Shown here one piece after another: positions 1-11,239 of a stretch of 64,000 nt of DNA. Every line of letters starts with the position of its first letter. The first letter of the stretch is position 1. The notes beneath the pieces were generated by a model, which worked only from the letters and a program-made list of their open reading frames with translations, was not told the origin of the DNA and made no database searches. The stretch is taken from NCBI GenBank assembly GCA_949752735.1, contig OX457043.1, positions 37,880,605 through 37,944,604 on the forward strand, written 5' to 3'. The stretch comes from Lumbricus terrestris (lineage: Eukaryota; Annelida; Clitellata; Crassiclitellata; Lumbricidae). The position numbers were made by a program, and so were the translations under genes.

Positions 1-2052
1 AGGAAAGTGCCAACCGCTATCATTGAAGTCAGAACGGACTACTTCACAGGGAAAGTGAAAGCGCTCTGCATGAAGGAAACACTATACGACCTCGTAATTG
101 GAAATATATCTGGAGCGGAACTACGGCCCAGATCCTTTGACAAGAGCACTGAAGTGCATGAACAAGACTTGTTAATTGACGCAGGGAAAGATGAGATGAG
201 TGCCGAAGAGCAGCTAAATGTGACGTCAGCCGTGGAGACTCGAAATATGAAAGAGAAAGCGAAAGCATTGCCAAAGCAGTTAAGAGTCCCAGAATTTCAG
301 AATGAAGTCACATTGGAAACGCTGAAGAAGGAGCAGGCTGAAGACAGTTCATTGAAGAAATGCTGGGAATATTCTACACAGAAAGAAACGCCTGTCAAGA
401 ACGATGTCGATCGCATCGTACGCTTTGATGTGGAACGAGGGTTGCTGTACCGCAAGTTTCGATCACCACATCATAACTTCGGCGATGAAGTAAAGCAGCT
501 GGTAATTCCATCTAAGTTGAGAACCAGAGTAATGGAAATAGCCCATAGCTCAATTCTTGGAGGACACTTGGGCATTCACAAAACTCAAGAGAGAATTCTA
601 TCGCAATTCTTTTGGCCAGGATGCTACAGTGATATTGGAAGGTACTGTCGATCCTGCGACATTTGTCAAAGAACCTTGCCGAAGGGGCGGGTTCAGAAAG
701 TGCCGTTGATTAAAATGCCGATAATCGACACGGTCTTTAAGAGATGCGTGGTCGACTTGATTGGACCACTTCCATGCTCGGAGCGAGGACACCGATACAT
801 CTTAACATTGGTGGATTGTGCAAGCCGCTATCCTGAGTGTATCGCGCTTAAGCAAATTGACACATGTTCTGTTGCAGAAGCATTGCTTAGCATCTTTTCA
901 AGGATGGGTGCTCCATTGGAGTTGCTGAGTGATAATGGATCACAGTTCACAGGAGCAATGATGAAGGAAGTAGGTCGACTTCTGTCGATAAAGCAACTAT
1001 TCAGCACTCCATATCACAGTCAGAACTGTGGATTGGTTGAACGATATAACGGAGTCATTAAACAAATGCTTCGGAAGATGTGTGCAGAGAAAGTGAAAGA
1101 TTGGGATCGATACTTAGATCCTTTGATGTTCGCATATCGTGAGGTCAGTAATGAAAGTACGGGATTCAGTCCATTTGAGATGATTTACGAAAGGCATGTG
1201 CGAGGGTCCATGGCTATCTTGAAAGAACTGTGGACTAAAGACATTGCAGAACCAGAGGCGAAAACGACTTATGAGTATGTTGTCGATCTGAGGAATCGTC
1301 TTCAAGAGACTTGTCATTTGGCGCAAGAAAATCTGCAAAGAGCCGCTGATAAGTATAAGCGAAATTTTGACAAGCATGCGAAGCCTCGAAAGTTTGATCC
1401 AGGTGATAAAGTGCTGCTACTGTTGCCCACAGAAAGCAACAAACTGCAAATGCAATGGAAAGGTCCATTTCAAGTACTGAAACGGTTCGGAGAAGCTGAT
1501 TATGTAATCCAGTTTCCTCACCGAACAAAGACGTTCCATGCGAACATGCTGAAACGCTATTATGAGCGGCAAACAGAGGTTGAGAATAGATCGAGTGAGC
1601 AGGCAGTGAATGACGAAACTCAAGCTGTAGGAGCAGCTGTTGTCGTCGAAGAATTGTCTGATGCAGAGATGAGGATGTCTGGTGAAGGAAATCTGCCACT
1701 CTTTAACAATCTGCAAAGAGAAACTTACAAAGATGTGGAGATAGGCCATGATCTGTCAGCAGACCAGAAGGAGGAGGTTGAAACCCTCTTGGAAGAATTC
1801 CAAGACATCTTCAGTGATGTGCCAGGAAGAACCAACCTAGTTAGACATCGGATACAGCTAACGTCGAAGGTTCCAGTGCGGAAGAGACCATATCCTGTGC
1901 CTTCTGCAATGAGGCAAGAGGTGGACAATGAAATAGATGACATGATCAGGTTAGGCCTTATTGAGCCTTCAAAAGCAGCATACGTCTCTACTATGTTGCT
2001 AGTGAGTAAGTGGGATAGATCATCATCCTTTAATCTATCTTCGAGGAGCTAA
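1..2052 (+). pseudogene. pol: pol fragment: protease end, integrase, RT start
   Basis: The frame is open from base 1, so the true start lies upstream; residues here are counted from the ATG at 7. Residues 1-45 resemble the end of a retroelement protease (YDLVIGNISG). Residues 187-220 form the integrase HHCC zinc finger (H187, H191, C217, C220). The integrase core has D250, D309 and E345, the last pair with 35 residues between them as expected for DDE integrases. A basic, aromatic C-terminal region lies near 460-525 (GDKVLLLLP, WKGPFQV). From about 590 the sequence is an RT N-terminus (RKRPYPVP, LGLIEPSKAAYVSTMLLVSK). It then leaves homology and stops, so no RT catalytic motif remains. IN-then-RT in one open frame is direct evidence for Gmr1-like order. 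Confidence 0.88.
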
Positions 2053-2053
2053 T

Positions 2054-2170
2054 ATAGTGAATGGGAGATTAATGCGCTGGGCTTTAATTTTGCAGCCTTA
2101 TTGTTTTACTATACGCTCCATAAAAGGGTCTGAAAATGTGGGAGCCGATTTCTTAAGCCGCCATCTGTAG
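2054..2170 (+). pseudogene. RNase H C-terminal remnant of the LTR element
   Basis: Immediately after the pol stop, another frame encodes a typical gypsy RNase H end: NGRLMRWAL, then IKGSENVGADFLSR, then a stop at 2168-2170. The jump from the RT N-terminus to this segment shows a deletion of roughly the whole RT catalytic core and most of RNase H. The final stop would be the natural end of the polyprotein. Confidence 0.8.
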
Positions 2171-2277
2171 GTCTTGATAGGAACTAGGATAAGTAAACCT
2201 AGATATTGACAGGGCAATCGTTTTTAATTTAGTTGTAAAGAAAAGCTAAGTTAGTTTTCTCTTAAGTGTGGGGCCAT

Positions 2278-3365
2278 TGTCACGAGTTGCCCTTGTAAAT
2301 ATCTTTAGGCCGTTATTGTATGCTTATATAATTGTATCTATGTTGTGCTATGTCTTAGGCCTATATAATTATTATATGCTTAAAGGAACATTGTGACAAT
2401 ATTATAATATATACTTAGTGCCACATAGCTATATATATTAATGTATCGATGGTCGTCGATGGTCGTTGGGTCCCGAAGGTGTGCCGGGGTTAAAGGTCAT
2501 CTGTCTGCGAGGAGGACAGGCCTATATAAGCAAGAGCACGGACTGTCTGGGGGTCACTCGTCGGAGGTCAATCGTCGTGAGTCGTCAGAAGTCAATCGTC
2601 GTGAGTCGTCGGAAGTCAATCGTCGGAGTCCAGTGGTCGGAAGGCGGGAATACGGAGCACAACCGTGCTGCCAGGCGGGTTTACGGGGCACAACGGTGCT
2701 ACCAGGAGGGTTTACGGGACACAACCGTGCTACCAGGAGAATACGAAGCACAACGGTGCTACGGTGCTATCAGACGAGGACGGAGTCATCTTCTCCGCCA
2801 CTTCTACGACAGGAGGTGGGCGGTGTCCGAGAGCGGAAACTTCTCCGCCACTTCTACGACAGGGTGTGGGCGGTGCCGGAAGGCACTCCTCTACAAGACG
2901 CGGTCAGCGGTCGTGACTGGAACGCCAGCAGGACTGCAACTCTGGACGCTGGGTTCTTCTTCCATCCTGGAACGAGGAAACGGACGAAGTCGACTTCAGA
3001 ACGGAGCAACCGAACCAGACCAGTGAGCCGACAGAAGCCCTTCGCTGTGAAACCGTAGGACTTCTTCACACCTACAGAAACTGTCGCCATGCGAACGGTA
3101 ACGTGAGTCATCGACCAGTTGTTGGGTGGGGTCTGGGGGAGGGCACGACCATCGATTAGGGCGCTATAGATTTAATCTATCGACGATATTATTTTGCTCT
3201 ATATGTATTATGTCTTTCAGTTTAATTTCAGTTGTCTTTTTACCTTAATAATTTCAAAATGAGTTCTGTGCTTTGTTCTATAGTCTAGTACTTCGATAAT
3301 AGTCTTAAACACCCTGGTCCGTAATAGGCTAGGGCCTAACTCACCATTAAAGATAACTCATGACA
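2278..3365 (+). repeat. 3' LTR of the Gmr1-like element
   Basis: The LTR begins TGTCACGAG and ends CTCATGACA, an imperfect terminal inverted repeat (8 of 9 bases) with the canonical TG...CA ends. It starts about 110 bp after the pol stop and is 1088 bp long. A TATA-like CCTATATAAG lies at 2520-2530. Downstream are short tandem repeats, GTCGTCGGAAGTCAATC-type at about 2558-2632 and CACAACSGTGCTACCAGG-type at about 2657-2765, then two copies of CTTCTCCGCCACTTCTACGA. Open frames at 2441-3058 follow from this GC-rich repeat structure and are not genes. Confidence 0.8.
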
Positions 3366-3700
3366 CCAATCCTCTATGTCATTCGCCCATTCCCTATGAG
3401 CCTGCCTCTCTTCTCGCCTCTCTCAATTATTCCAAAGACCAGGGTTTCGAGCTTCCTGTCATCTCCCATCCTGGCGATATACCCAAAGAGACTCAGACTG
3501 CATCTCATTGATTTTTTATAAAATCGTTTCTGTCTTGCCCATTCTCCAGAATATTTCTTCATTAGTTAGTTTCTGTGTCAACTTTATTCTTAGAATCTTC
3601 CTGTAGCATTTGCTTTCGAATGCTAAGTATCTTCTTCTTATCGAGCTGGTAAACACCTAAGTCTCGCACCCGTTACCCATATAATGCTGTCCTGAAGATT
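3366..3700 (-). pseudogene. degenerate LINE C-terminal remnant
   Basis: The minus strand encodes FGYIARMGDDRKLETLVFG followed by a basic GEKRGRLIGNGR segment. This matches the GHIARM...KRGRP..W region common at the C-terminus of endonuclease-RT LINEs. Stops and frameshifts are frequent. The LTR element ends at its edge, so this LINE was probably the insertion target. Confidence 0.5.
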
Positions 3701-4138
3701 GTGTTGTTGAGGACTTAATAATAAGATAAGGAAGTAATAATAGGAGATAATTAAAAAGTGCTAAGTTCACACTTCTATACAGGATTGGTTTCTATGTGTT
3801 ATACTACAAAAACTTTAATAAACTCTAGTTAAAAAAACAAAACTTTAATAAACTCTAGATGACCGCTTTCCCAACCCAGGTTTCCCGTTTCCCAACAATA
3901 ATCGAGACTTGCAGCCTGTTGACTGTTCTCCTTGCTTAGGTAGGACCGTTCATCAGGAACAAATGTCATGTTCATAGACCGACACAGTGTGCTTCCGTCG
4001 TAGAGAGACCTGTCGCATTCGAAGACCGACAGTGAGCTTCTCTTGCAGAGATCAATTGCATTCGAAGTCCGATAGCATGCTTCCATCGCCGAGATCTGTC
4101 GTCTTTGAAGACTGATAGCGTGCTATCGTCGCAGAGAC

Positions 4139-5663
4139 CTGACTTACTGACCTGACTTATGGCCCTGGCGAAGCTTCTGCCCGCATCAGACGCTCCTTTA
4201 TGGACAGCCTCCAGTCGTCCCTGTCCTGCGCTCTCCACACCGCCTCTCCCACGGTTAGTCCCATCCTCACGCAGTCCTCTTCTGCCATATCCATCCATCG
4301 CTTCCTGGGTCTGCCTCTTCTCCTCTTCCCATGCACATATCCCTGCAGTGCCACCTTTGGGTATCTTCCACTCTGCATTCTGACAGCATGTCCGAAGTAC
4401 CGCATTCTTCTGATCTGAATCCTGTCCACAATGTCTTGCTGTATCCTCAGTCTGCTGCGTATTTCCGTGTTTCGTATCCTTTCCCTCCTTGTGACCCCTT
4501 CTATCCGTCGCAGGCACATCATTTCGAATATTCTCAACCGTCTTTTCTCCTTCAGCGTCCACGTCTCTGAGTTGTATAACAGTACGCTCAGCACCAAGGT
4601 CTCATATATTCGCACCTTGTTGGTCTTGCTAATTTCTTTCAATCTCCAGATCCTATGCAATCTCTGCAATATTCCTCTAGCGAGCCCAATTCTTCTTTCA
4701 ACGTCCTTTTCTGACCCCCGTGCGCATCGATAAGACCTCCCAGATACACGATACTCCCCTTTTGCTCCAGTATTTGGCCATCCACATTAAATCTAAGCCG
4801 TGTCCCTTCTCTCCCAATATATTGACATTCCGTTTTTTGCACATTGATGTATTCTTTTGCTTACCCCCACAACTCTTGTTAGCGATGCCTGCAGTACCTC
4901 CTCCTTCTCCCCCAGTAGCGCAATGTCATCTGCAAATCTCAGATCGCTAATCAGTTCTCCTATCACCGCTCCCTCCTCTGTCCCCTTCAATGCCATGGTC
5001 ATTATCAGCTCCAAGAAGATGTTGAACAAAAGTGGCGACAGAACACATCCCTGCAGTACCCCTACAATAGTCCTGAACCATTCTGACAGGTCTCCGTCTA
5101 CTCTCACGGCGCTAAAAGTATCTCTGTACGTGCTTTCCAGCAGTCTCACTATCTTCTCCGGGTATCCGTAATGTCTCATTACTCTCCACAACCCCTTCCT
5201 CCACACGCTGTCAAAAGCCTTCCTGAAATCTATGTAGCACACATAAAGGTCTTTCCCAAATTCGTCGTACTTTTCCGCTATCTGTCTTAAGGTGAAAATC
5301 TGGTCGATTGTGCTTCTGTTCACTCTAAACCCCGCTTGTGCCTCTGATAGAATCTGTTCTCTTCCTTATTCTTTGCAGTATGATTGTTGAAAATACTTTG
5401 CCACAGTGACATAGAAGACTAATCCCTCTGTAATTTGAACAGTCTAACCTGTCCTTTTTCTTGTGTATCGGGATTATGATGAATCGTTCCCAGTCTGATG
5501 GCCACTGTTCACTTTCCCACACCATCTTGCATAATCTGTGTATGATTTTTAATCCCATTCCTTCTGTTCCCGCCTGCAGTTCCTCCGCTGTGATATTATC
5601 CAGGCCTGGCGCCTTCCGGAGCTTCATTCTTTCGATAGCCGCCTCTACCTCATCCTCTCCCAA
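4139..5663 (-). pseudogene. RTE-like reverse transcriptase and C-terminal domain
   Basis: Minus-strand frames contain LRKAPGLDNITAEEL, the finger motif CSNYRGISLL, the palm motif YIDFRKAFDSVWR, GVLQGCVLSPLLFN and the catalytic LRFADDIALL. The C-terminal domain has ETWTLKEKRRLRIFEMMCLR and the basic GKRRRGRPRKRWMD motif. The RT is broken into at least three frames (breaks near 5325 and 4800). The motifs fit endonuclease-RT LINEs of the RTE/Jockey group. I cannot place the clade more finely without a tree. Confidence 0.8.
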
Positions 5664-6631
5664 ACTTTTCGGGCCACGGAACCCTTCGCGTCCTAATATT
5701 TTCTCGCGGAACCCCAATCCCAACTAAACGCATTAAAACATGCATAGCGCTTGGCCTATACTAAACACGCACAAGGCGTTTTTCAAAGCTGTTCAGGGAA
5801 ACGAACTTTATGTCTTCTGCCACCTCTTCCCACTACAGCGTGTGATCCATTATATAACTTTAGAGACAGAGCTCACAATTTCATCCTCCCCAATAAAGAC
5901 TCGTTAAACTTTTTCCCAGGAATGTTATTCAAAAACATGTACTAAGCTATCTTGACTATAAGTTTTAAGCAGCCATACTGTCAATTTTGCTAATGTAAAC
6001 CTACAGCGTTCTGTCTATTGTTTATTGAATTAAACGAATATACATATACCATTGTAGAAAATTAATTTTTTATATAAAAAATTAAATTGCACTGTTTTGA
6101 AAACCACGACTTGTGGATCCCAATAGGTCTACTGGGTGCAGGTCTCCATAAAATTAGAATGCAAACAGCTCTTGTTTCTTCTCATGCATTTGTCTACGAA
6201 TGGCTTGATGATTGAAAGTTGGATTCTCATTGTCAGCTGCAGCATGCATTTCGACGATTTCTATATTTTGCTTCTGTTCCAGTAAAATATGAGAATGCAA
6301 TTTCGTAGGCCTGCGATTTTTACGTGGCAAATAGTAAAGCATGCCAATTGCAGCTAATGGGGGGGGGGGGGATTCCTTAACGATCCCATTCCAGACACTG
6401 ATCAGTGAAGGTTGATTGGAATTCTATTTCACTTGGGTTAAGCCAATAAGATGTTCGTGGTCTTCGATAGAAGAGTCAGCTGGTTTTTCGCTTAGGCCTG
6501 CTTTGAATGGTATCGTATCCAATTATTATCATCATTCATAGTAAAAAAGTATTCAAGCATCTTTTCGCGGAACCCCTGCACCCACCCCACGGAACACTTG
6601 GGTTCCGCGCAACCCACTTTGGGAAAAGCTG
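5664..6631. mobile_element. 968-bp insertion with a 21-bp flanking duplication
   Basis: The 21 bases at 5643-5663 recur exactly at 6632-6652 and encode the same LINE residues (LGEDEVE), so removing the insertion and one copy rejoins the host LINE. The ends carry related GCGGAACCC and CTTTTCCCAAAGTGGG-type sequences in opposite orientation, reminiscent of hAT-type termini. However, hAT elements make 8-bp duplications, so a 21-bp duplication is unexpected. A 13-base G run lies at 6360. No transposase is visible. Class unresolved. Confidence 0.55.
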
Positions 6632-7600
6632 CTCTACCTCATCCTCTCCCAAGGTTTGTATGCTTTCCACGTTGTCCGCCACCACGATGTTTCTAGATAT
6701 TCGTCATCTGTTCTGTTTGCGTCGTTGTACAGCTTATCAAAGTAATCCTTCCATCTCCTCTTTACATCCTCTGGATCCGATAGTACTCTACCGTTTTCAT
6801 CTTTCACTGCCTTCACCCTGGGGGCATGCTCCCGTGTGATTCTTCGTATGACCTCATACACTGCTCTTGTCTTGTTTCCAGGTCTGCTCTCTTCGACGTT
6901 GCTGCATATTCCTTGTATGAATCTCTCTTTGTCCTCTCTCCCACTTTTCCTAACCATACGGCACAAGTAGTTGTGATGTGTGTATGACTTTTAATCTCTC
7001 TTTGTCTTCCCTCCCACTTTTCCTTACCATGCGGCACAAGTAGCCGTGATGCTTCGCCATTGCATGGCTCTCTTTCCTTCTGCTTTTGTACATCCTTCTT
7101 TCCTCCATAAGCTTGATCGTTGCATCTGATAACCATTCTGTGTAGTTCCTGCTTCCTTTGTGACCAAGTATTTCATCTGCCGTCTCCTGCATTACACTCT
7201 TCAATCTGTTCCATTCCTCCTCTACCCCTTCAGGCTCTTCCATAAGCATCTCTTCCCATCTTCGGTTTATCCTCTCCTGATAATCCTCTCTGACCTTCCC
7301 GTTCTTCAGTCCATCGATGTTAGTCCTTTGGTTCTTTTTTGTTGCTCTCTTCACCTTCAGCTTGAGTCTTATGTTTGTCATGACCAATTGGTGATCCGAC
7401 CCTACGTCTGCACTCGGGAACGCTCTACAGTTCCTTACGATACTCAGCAAACCACTACTAACAATGATGTAATCAATGAGATTGTGCGTGTTTCTATCTG
7501 GCGCCTCCCACGTCCAGAGATCTATCATACTCAAATACTGACAGTGTTCTTTACTCATTGCCATACTTATTCAGAATGTCTTGACTTGGCCTCAACTCCC
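6632..7600 (-). pseudogene. RTE-like LINE endonuclease C-terminus and linker
   Basis: The minus strand encodes TWEAPDRNTHNLIDYIIVSS followed by ADVGSDHQLVM. These are the conserved N(x)IDYI and SDH motifs closing an APE-type endonuclease. A charged linker of about 200 residues follows (KRRWKDYFDKLYND). Frames switch near 6960, where a ~66-bp segment is tandemly duplicated. The coding region continues across the insertion into 5663-4139. Confidence 0.75.
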
Positions 7601-7712
7601 TGATGTTCCTTCAATTATACATCCCTTTCGACTCATGGTCACCGAGTAGTCATTGACCGATTTATTTTACACGGTGTACGGAAAAACCGAACCTCTACTA
7701 GAAATAGAGAAA

Positions 7713-8343
7713 TTTATATAAATAAAAATGTAAAACGTTACCGTTCGACATGAAGGATCTCGGAAAGTTCTTCACCGATTGTTTTCAAAATTTTCGCAAA
7801 ACGTTCCATTCGAACATAAGCGGGTTTGTATACTGGCTTTTGGGAAAAAGCGCAATCTTTACGACCCAAAAAACAAACTTTTAATTCCATTCGATATACG
7901 TCGATGGAGTCCAGCCATATCCATTTGAACTTTGACGCATCCGTCCGGCGGCGTCCGCCCATTTTTCGGGCGCGTTTTAAAAGGTGTGTCTTTCTCTAGC
8001 GCATATTTATATGTAACTGTTGGTTTTTACAAAATCGGCCATTTGCGGCTGTTTTCCGCGCGTCTTTCTAAAGCGCATATTTTTTGAGATGGAGGAAGGG
8101 GAGGGACGGAGGGGAGGGAGGGGATGAAACGGGAGAGAGGGATGCAGGGAGGGAGAGAGAGACGGAGGGAGGGAGAGACGGAGGGAGAGAGGTAGGGACG
8201 AAGGGAGGGTGGGGAGGGGAGGGAAGGAAGGGGAGGGGGAATGGGAGGGGAGGGGAGAAGGGGAGGGGTAAGGGGATGGGACCTAGGAAGGGTGGGTTGG
8301 ACAGTCTTTTCAGCCACAGCAACGCGTGGCCGGGTACAGCTAG
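7713..8343 (+). mobile_element. Helitron-like non-autonomous element (copy 1)
   Basis: The left end is TTTATATAAATAAAAATG, equivalent to the TCTATATAAATAAAAATG of the other copy. The right end is a short hairpin (GCCAC...GTGGC) followed by CGGGTACAGCTAG and then T. A 5' TC-type end, a 3' hairpin and terminal CTAG before T are hallmarks of Helitrons, which leave no TSD. Positions 8090-8280 are a (GGGA)n-like purine run. No Rep/helicase is encoded. The family is shared with 41528-42295. Confidence 0.6.
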
Positions 8344-8429
8344 TTAACACTAAAACATTATTGAGAATAAAACTATATTATTTCCAACTAAAAACTTAGT
8401 CCCTTTTTATAATTATGCACTATACCAGT

Positions 8430-9165
8430 TGAAATTTGAAGTTATTTAAAATGTTTTATGGAGCGTGGAGCGTCTGAACTAACGGAAGCCACAACAGGCG
8501 CACCTTGAATGAGAAAGGCAGTTGTTGATGCGCCATCCTACAAACTAAGTACATTTTATTTGGTTAACTGACTAAAACCTGTTCGCTGTTACTTCACTTT
8601 CGAATAGTCAAAGTGATCGCCTGTATGTTGCCGGTGGAACACTGAAGAAAACACATCCCTAGGAGTCGTTTGCTACGGATACATTCGACAATAATGGTTT
8701 CAGTTGGTGCGTCAGCACTTGGCAGAACAGTGATACCCTTCGTGGAACCAGGGTTAAAATTAACAGTGAATACTACCGTGATGTTTTGTTGATGCAGAAA
8801 TTGATACTAGATATCAGAGAGAGTTGTCCGAACACTACACGTTTCTGCAGGATGGTGCTCCTGCTCACCGAGCTCGTGAGACTATTAAACTTCTCACAAA
8901 CGAGACTCCAGATTTCATACCCCCTGCACTTTGGCCTTCAAATAGCCCAGACTTTAATCTGGTGGACTATAAAATCTGGTCTGTGATGCAAGAAAAGGTT
9001 TACAAGACAAAGGTTCGCGATGTCAGAGAATTGCGTCAGCGTATAATGCAGGCATGGGACGAATTTGATCAAGCTGTAATCGACTCAACAATTAGTCAGT
9101 GGCGAGCTCGTCCTTGTGCGTGTGTTGAGGCTGAAGGAGGGAATTTTGAACACACATTATAACTA
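8430..9165 (+). pseudogene. mariner/IS630-type transposase remnant
   Basis: Broken frames encode MVSVGASALGR and FVEPGVKINSEYYRDVLL near 8694-8790. A longer open stretch (8824-9162) encodes LQDGAPAHRA, then WPSNSPDFNLVDYKIW, then a C-terminal segment to a stop at 9163. DGAPAH and NSPDLNPVDY are the second and third catalytic-motif regions of the Tc1/mariner-IS630 superfamily. At least two frameshifts separate the parts, and the DNA-binding domain and TIRs are not recognisable. Confidence 0.75.
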
Positions 9166-9290
9166 ACAAGATCCCTCTCTCATAGTGTGATTCATGTCTT
9201 GCAAACTGAAGTTTTTCCATGTTTTATTAAAATGTACAAATTATTACATAAATTATTGCAGCAATATTAGAGGTTCGGGTTTTTTCCGTA

Positions 9291-10445
9291 CTCATTCATT
9301 CATTCATTTCATTCATTTATATAGCGCTTCTTCCAGAAACCTAATCAGAGGCGCTCCCAGCCCAGCAACAGTAAAAAAAATAGGAGTTGAGATACTTAAA
9401 AAATGCAGTGGAATTTAGCCTAGGCATAAGTCACAAGGTTAGTGGGAGGTCATTCCAGATAGCGGGACCCACAACAGAAAAGGCTCGGTGCTGTTTGATA
9501 GAAGTGTGAGCTTGCGGAACCAAAAGCTCACCTGTTGTCACAGAGTGAAGAGCTCGACGGGCTGCAAGGTCTGAGACAGGTCGACAAAGACTAGACAAGT
9601 ACGACGGAGCACAAGAAAGACAGCATCGCCAAACAAGTGCAGCAACTCGGAGATGCACTGTGAAACAGGGAGCCAGTGAAGAACGTCACGCATATAAGCA
9701 GAGACGGGGGCATATTTAGGAATGCGGCCAATGAGGCGAGCAGCCCAACGAAGAACTCGTTCAAGGCGCCCAATAAGTCCAAGTGGCAGACCCACAAGTA
9801 CCGAACTGCAGTAATCAATTCTACTAATGACAAAAGCATGCACAGAGTAGCACTATGAGAGAGGGATCTTGAGACAACTCAGAGTTGATGAAGCTGGTAG
9901 TAGCAACTACGAGTGACCAAATTGATATGCTTTGAGAAATTGAGCTCTTGATCCAAAGAACGAAGGTCTCTCACTGTGAGAGAGAATGAGATATCAGGGA
10001 AAGTTGCTGTTATTAAGTGCAGGCCAATTGCCTGCGAGTACCAAACCAGATGAACTGAGTTTTAGAGAAATTTAGCAGCAAATGATTAGTTGCCATCCAT
10101 GATAAGAGAGCATCAGTGGCATTGGACATTATAGACACAGTGGATAATGCATCACTGCATCAGTGGCAAAGCAGTGAGCATAAGCCTGCACGTCATCAGC
10201 ATAGAGTTGGTGCAGGAGACCACATGTAGACAACAATGAACTAATACCAGCTGTATAGAGGACGTACAGTAAAGGGCCCAACACTGAACCCTGCGGCACA
10301 CCAAAAGCGGCTGAGACCCAACACGACCTAGAGGCACCCAAACCCACACAATTAGTGTGCCCAGATAGAAAAGAATGAAGCCATTCTAAAGGAGCACCAG
10401 TCAAGCCAAAGGAAACAGAGAGACACCATGTATATTATCCCTAGC
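9291..10445 (-). mobile_element. L2/CR1-like LINE fragment
   Basis: Read on the minus strand it contains RT motifs GVPQGSVLGPLLYVLYT and YADDVQAY (10129-10404). It then has the conserved C-terminal region with RIDYCSS, VLHWLPV and RAFSVVGPAIWNDLP (9431-9843), and a stop at 9341-9343. The 3' end is GGGAGCGCCTCTGATTAG followed by ~50 bp and a (TGAA/CATT)n tail. It is truncated upstream of the RT palm and has several frameshifts. This 3' tail recurs in many fragments in the window and in the SINEs. Confidence 0.8.
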
Positions 10446-10497
10446 TTTATACGAGGTGTCTAAATATACTAGAGCTGTGCTCACATCCTGAAACTCT

Positions 10498-10618
10498 ACC
10501 AGGATCCTTCTTTACCAAACTTAAAACTGTTCTTTATGGGCGTGCTGGAGTTGGGAGCGCCTCTGAGTAGTTTTTTCTTGAAGAGGTGCTATACAAATCT
10601 CTGAATGAATGAACGAAT
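10498..10618 (+). mobile_element. L2/CR1-like LINE 3' tail
   Basis: This very short plus-strand copy encodes FFTKLKTVLYGRAGVGSASE and stops at 10568-10570. A ~45-bp UTR and a (TGAA)n tail follow. It shares the GGGAGCGCCTCTGAGTAG end with the SINEs. Confidence 0.75.
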
Positions 10619-10659
10619 AAATATTTAATTTTATATTGAACAAAGCTTGTATAGCTAGA

Positions 10660-11060
10660 ACTGTCTATCTACTCATCACCAGACTTAAAGATTGGAATTA
10701 CCTTAAGTAGCAATTTTAAGTTAATTCAGAAAGACACCATCAACCAATGATAAGCTGAATGTCTCAGACAATACAGGTAAGATTTCATGCGAGCATTGTT
10801 TTAGCGTTGAGAGCGGAGTATTATCAAACCCTTTACTGTGAGAATTTGTCAGTGAAGCTATAATATCGATATTTGATAATTTCCTGAGGTGAACCTGAGT
10901 TAAAGCAAATCGAGTGTGGGATTTTAAGTGGTCAGTGTGGCATTCAGGAATGGACGGAACACTCTAAGCAAGCCGAGGACCAATGTCACTGAAATATTTC
11001 TTAAATCTTTCAGTTATAGTCACAGGATCATTTAAGACCTATCAACAGCAGAAAAGATTT
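10660..11060 (-). pseudogene. degenerate LINE RT N-terminal region
   Basis: The minus strand, with a few stops, reads as FKKYFSDIGPRLA, then KGFDNTPLSTLKQCS, then VIPIFKSGD. This is the typical start of an L2/CR1-group RT (FxxYFxxIGP ... GxDxIP ... IPIFKSGD). It comes from a family different from the GSASE-tailed LINEs nearby. Confidence 0.5.
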
Positions 11061-11239
11061 CAGAGAGTAGTGAAAGAAAAGACAAGATAAGATAAGAATA
11101 TTCTTTAATGTACCAAATGCTATCCGCATTTTAGTGTGCAGACATTGTATAATAAACGTACATCATCAATAGAGCCATTCAAAAGTCAAATTTTTTAAAT
11201 AGCACACAAAATCCTAAATCCGATATAAATATGTTTTTA

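Larger units (their letters stand above)
1..3365 (+). mobile_element. Ty3/gypsy-type LTR retrotransposon, Gmr1-like domain order, 3' part
   Basis: The element runs in from the left edge of the window. It contains, in order, the end of an aspartic protease, a complete integrase, the beginning of a reverse transcriptase, a jump to the last residues of RNase H, and a ~1.09 kb 3' LTR. Ty3/gypsy elements normally have RT and RNase H before integrase. Integrase before RT, with gypsy-like sequence, is the arrangement known from Gmr1-like elements. The copy is dead: an internal deletion near 2045 removed most of RT and RNase H. The LTR ends inside minus-strand LINE debris, so the element landed in an older LINE. 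gag and the 5' LTR lie outside the window. Confidence 0.85.
3808..7600 (-). mobile_element. RTE-like non-LTR retrotransposon, interrupted and degenerate
   Basis: Read on the minus strand this is one LINE: an endonuclease C-terminus (about 7580-7380), a linker, the RT domain (about 5723-4800), a C-terminal domain ending near 4139, and a 3' UTR. The 3' UTR holds about three ~55-bp imperfect repeats (3970-4140) and a duplicated AAAACTTTAATAAACTCTAG near 3810-3860. A 968-bp insertion (5664-6631) separates linker from RT. About 66 bp is tandemly duplicated near 6950-7020 and shifts the frame. The copy is 5'-truncated near 7600 and cannot be active. Confidence 0.8.

Noticed and set aside
2441..3058. 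Arg/Ser-rich open frames inside the LTR
   Set aside because: They follow short GC-rich tandem repeats within the LTR, overlap in three frames and have no domain.
4157..5727. Plus-strand open frames opposite the RTE-like LINE
   Set aside because: They are antisense shadows of minus-strand RT sequence, serine/proline-rich and without motifs. The same holds for plus-strand frames at 21260-22368 and minus-strand frames at 13798-16419.
8027..8350. Proline-rich / glycine-arginine-rich frames on both strands
   Set aside because: They translate the purine-pyrimidine run of a Helitron-like element; the same occurs at 41498-41911.
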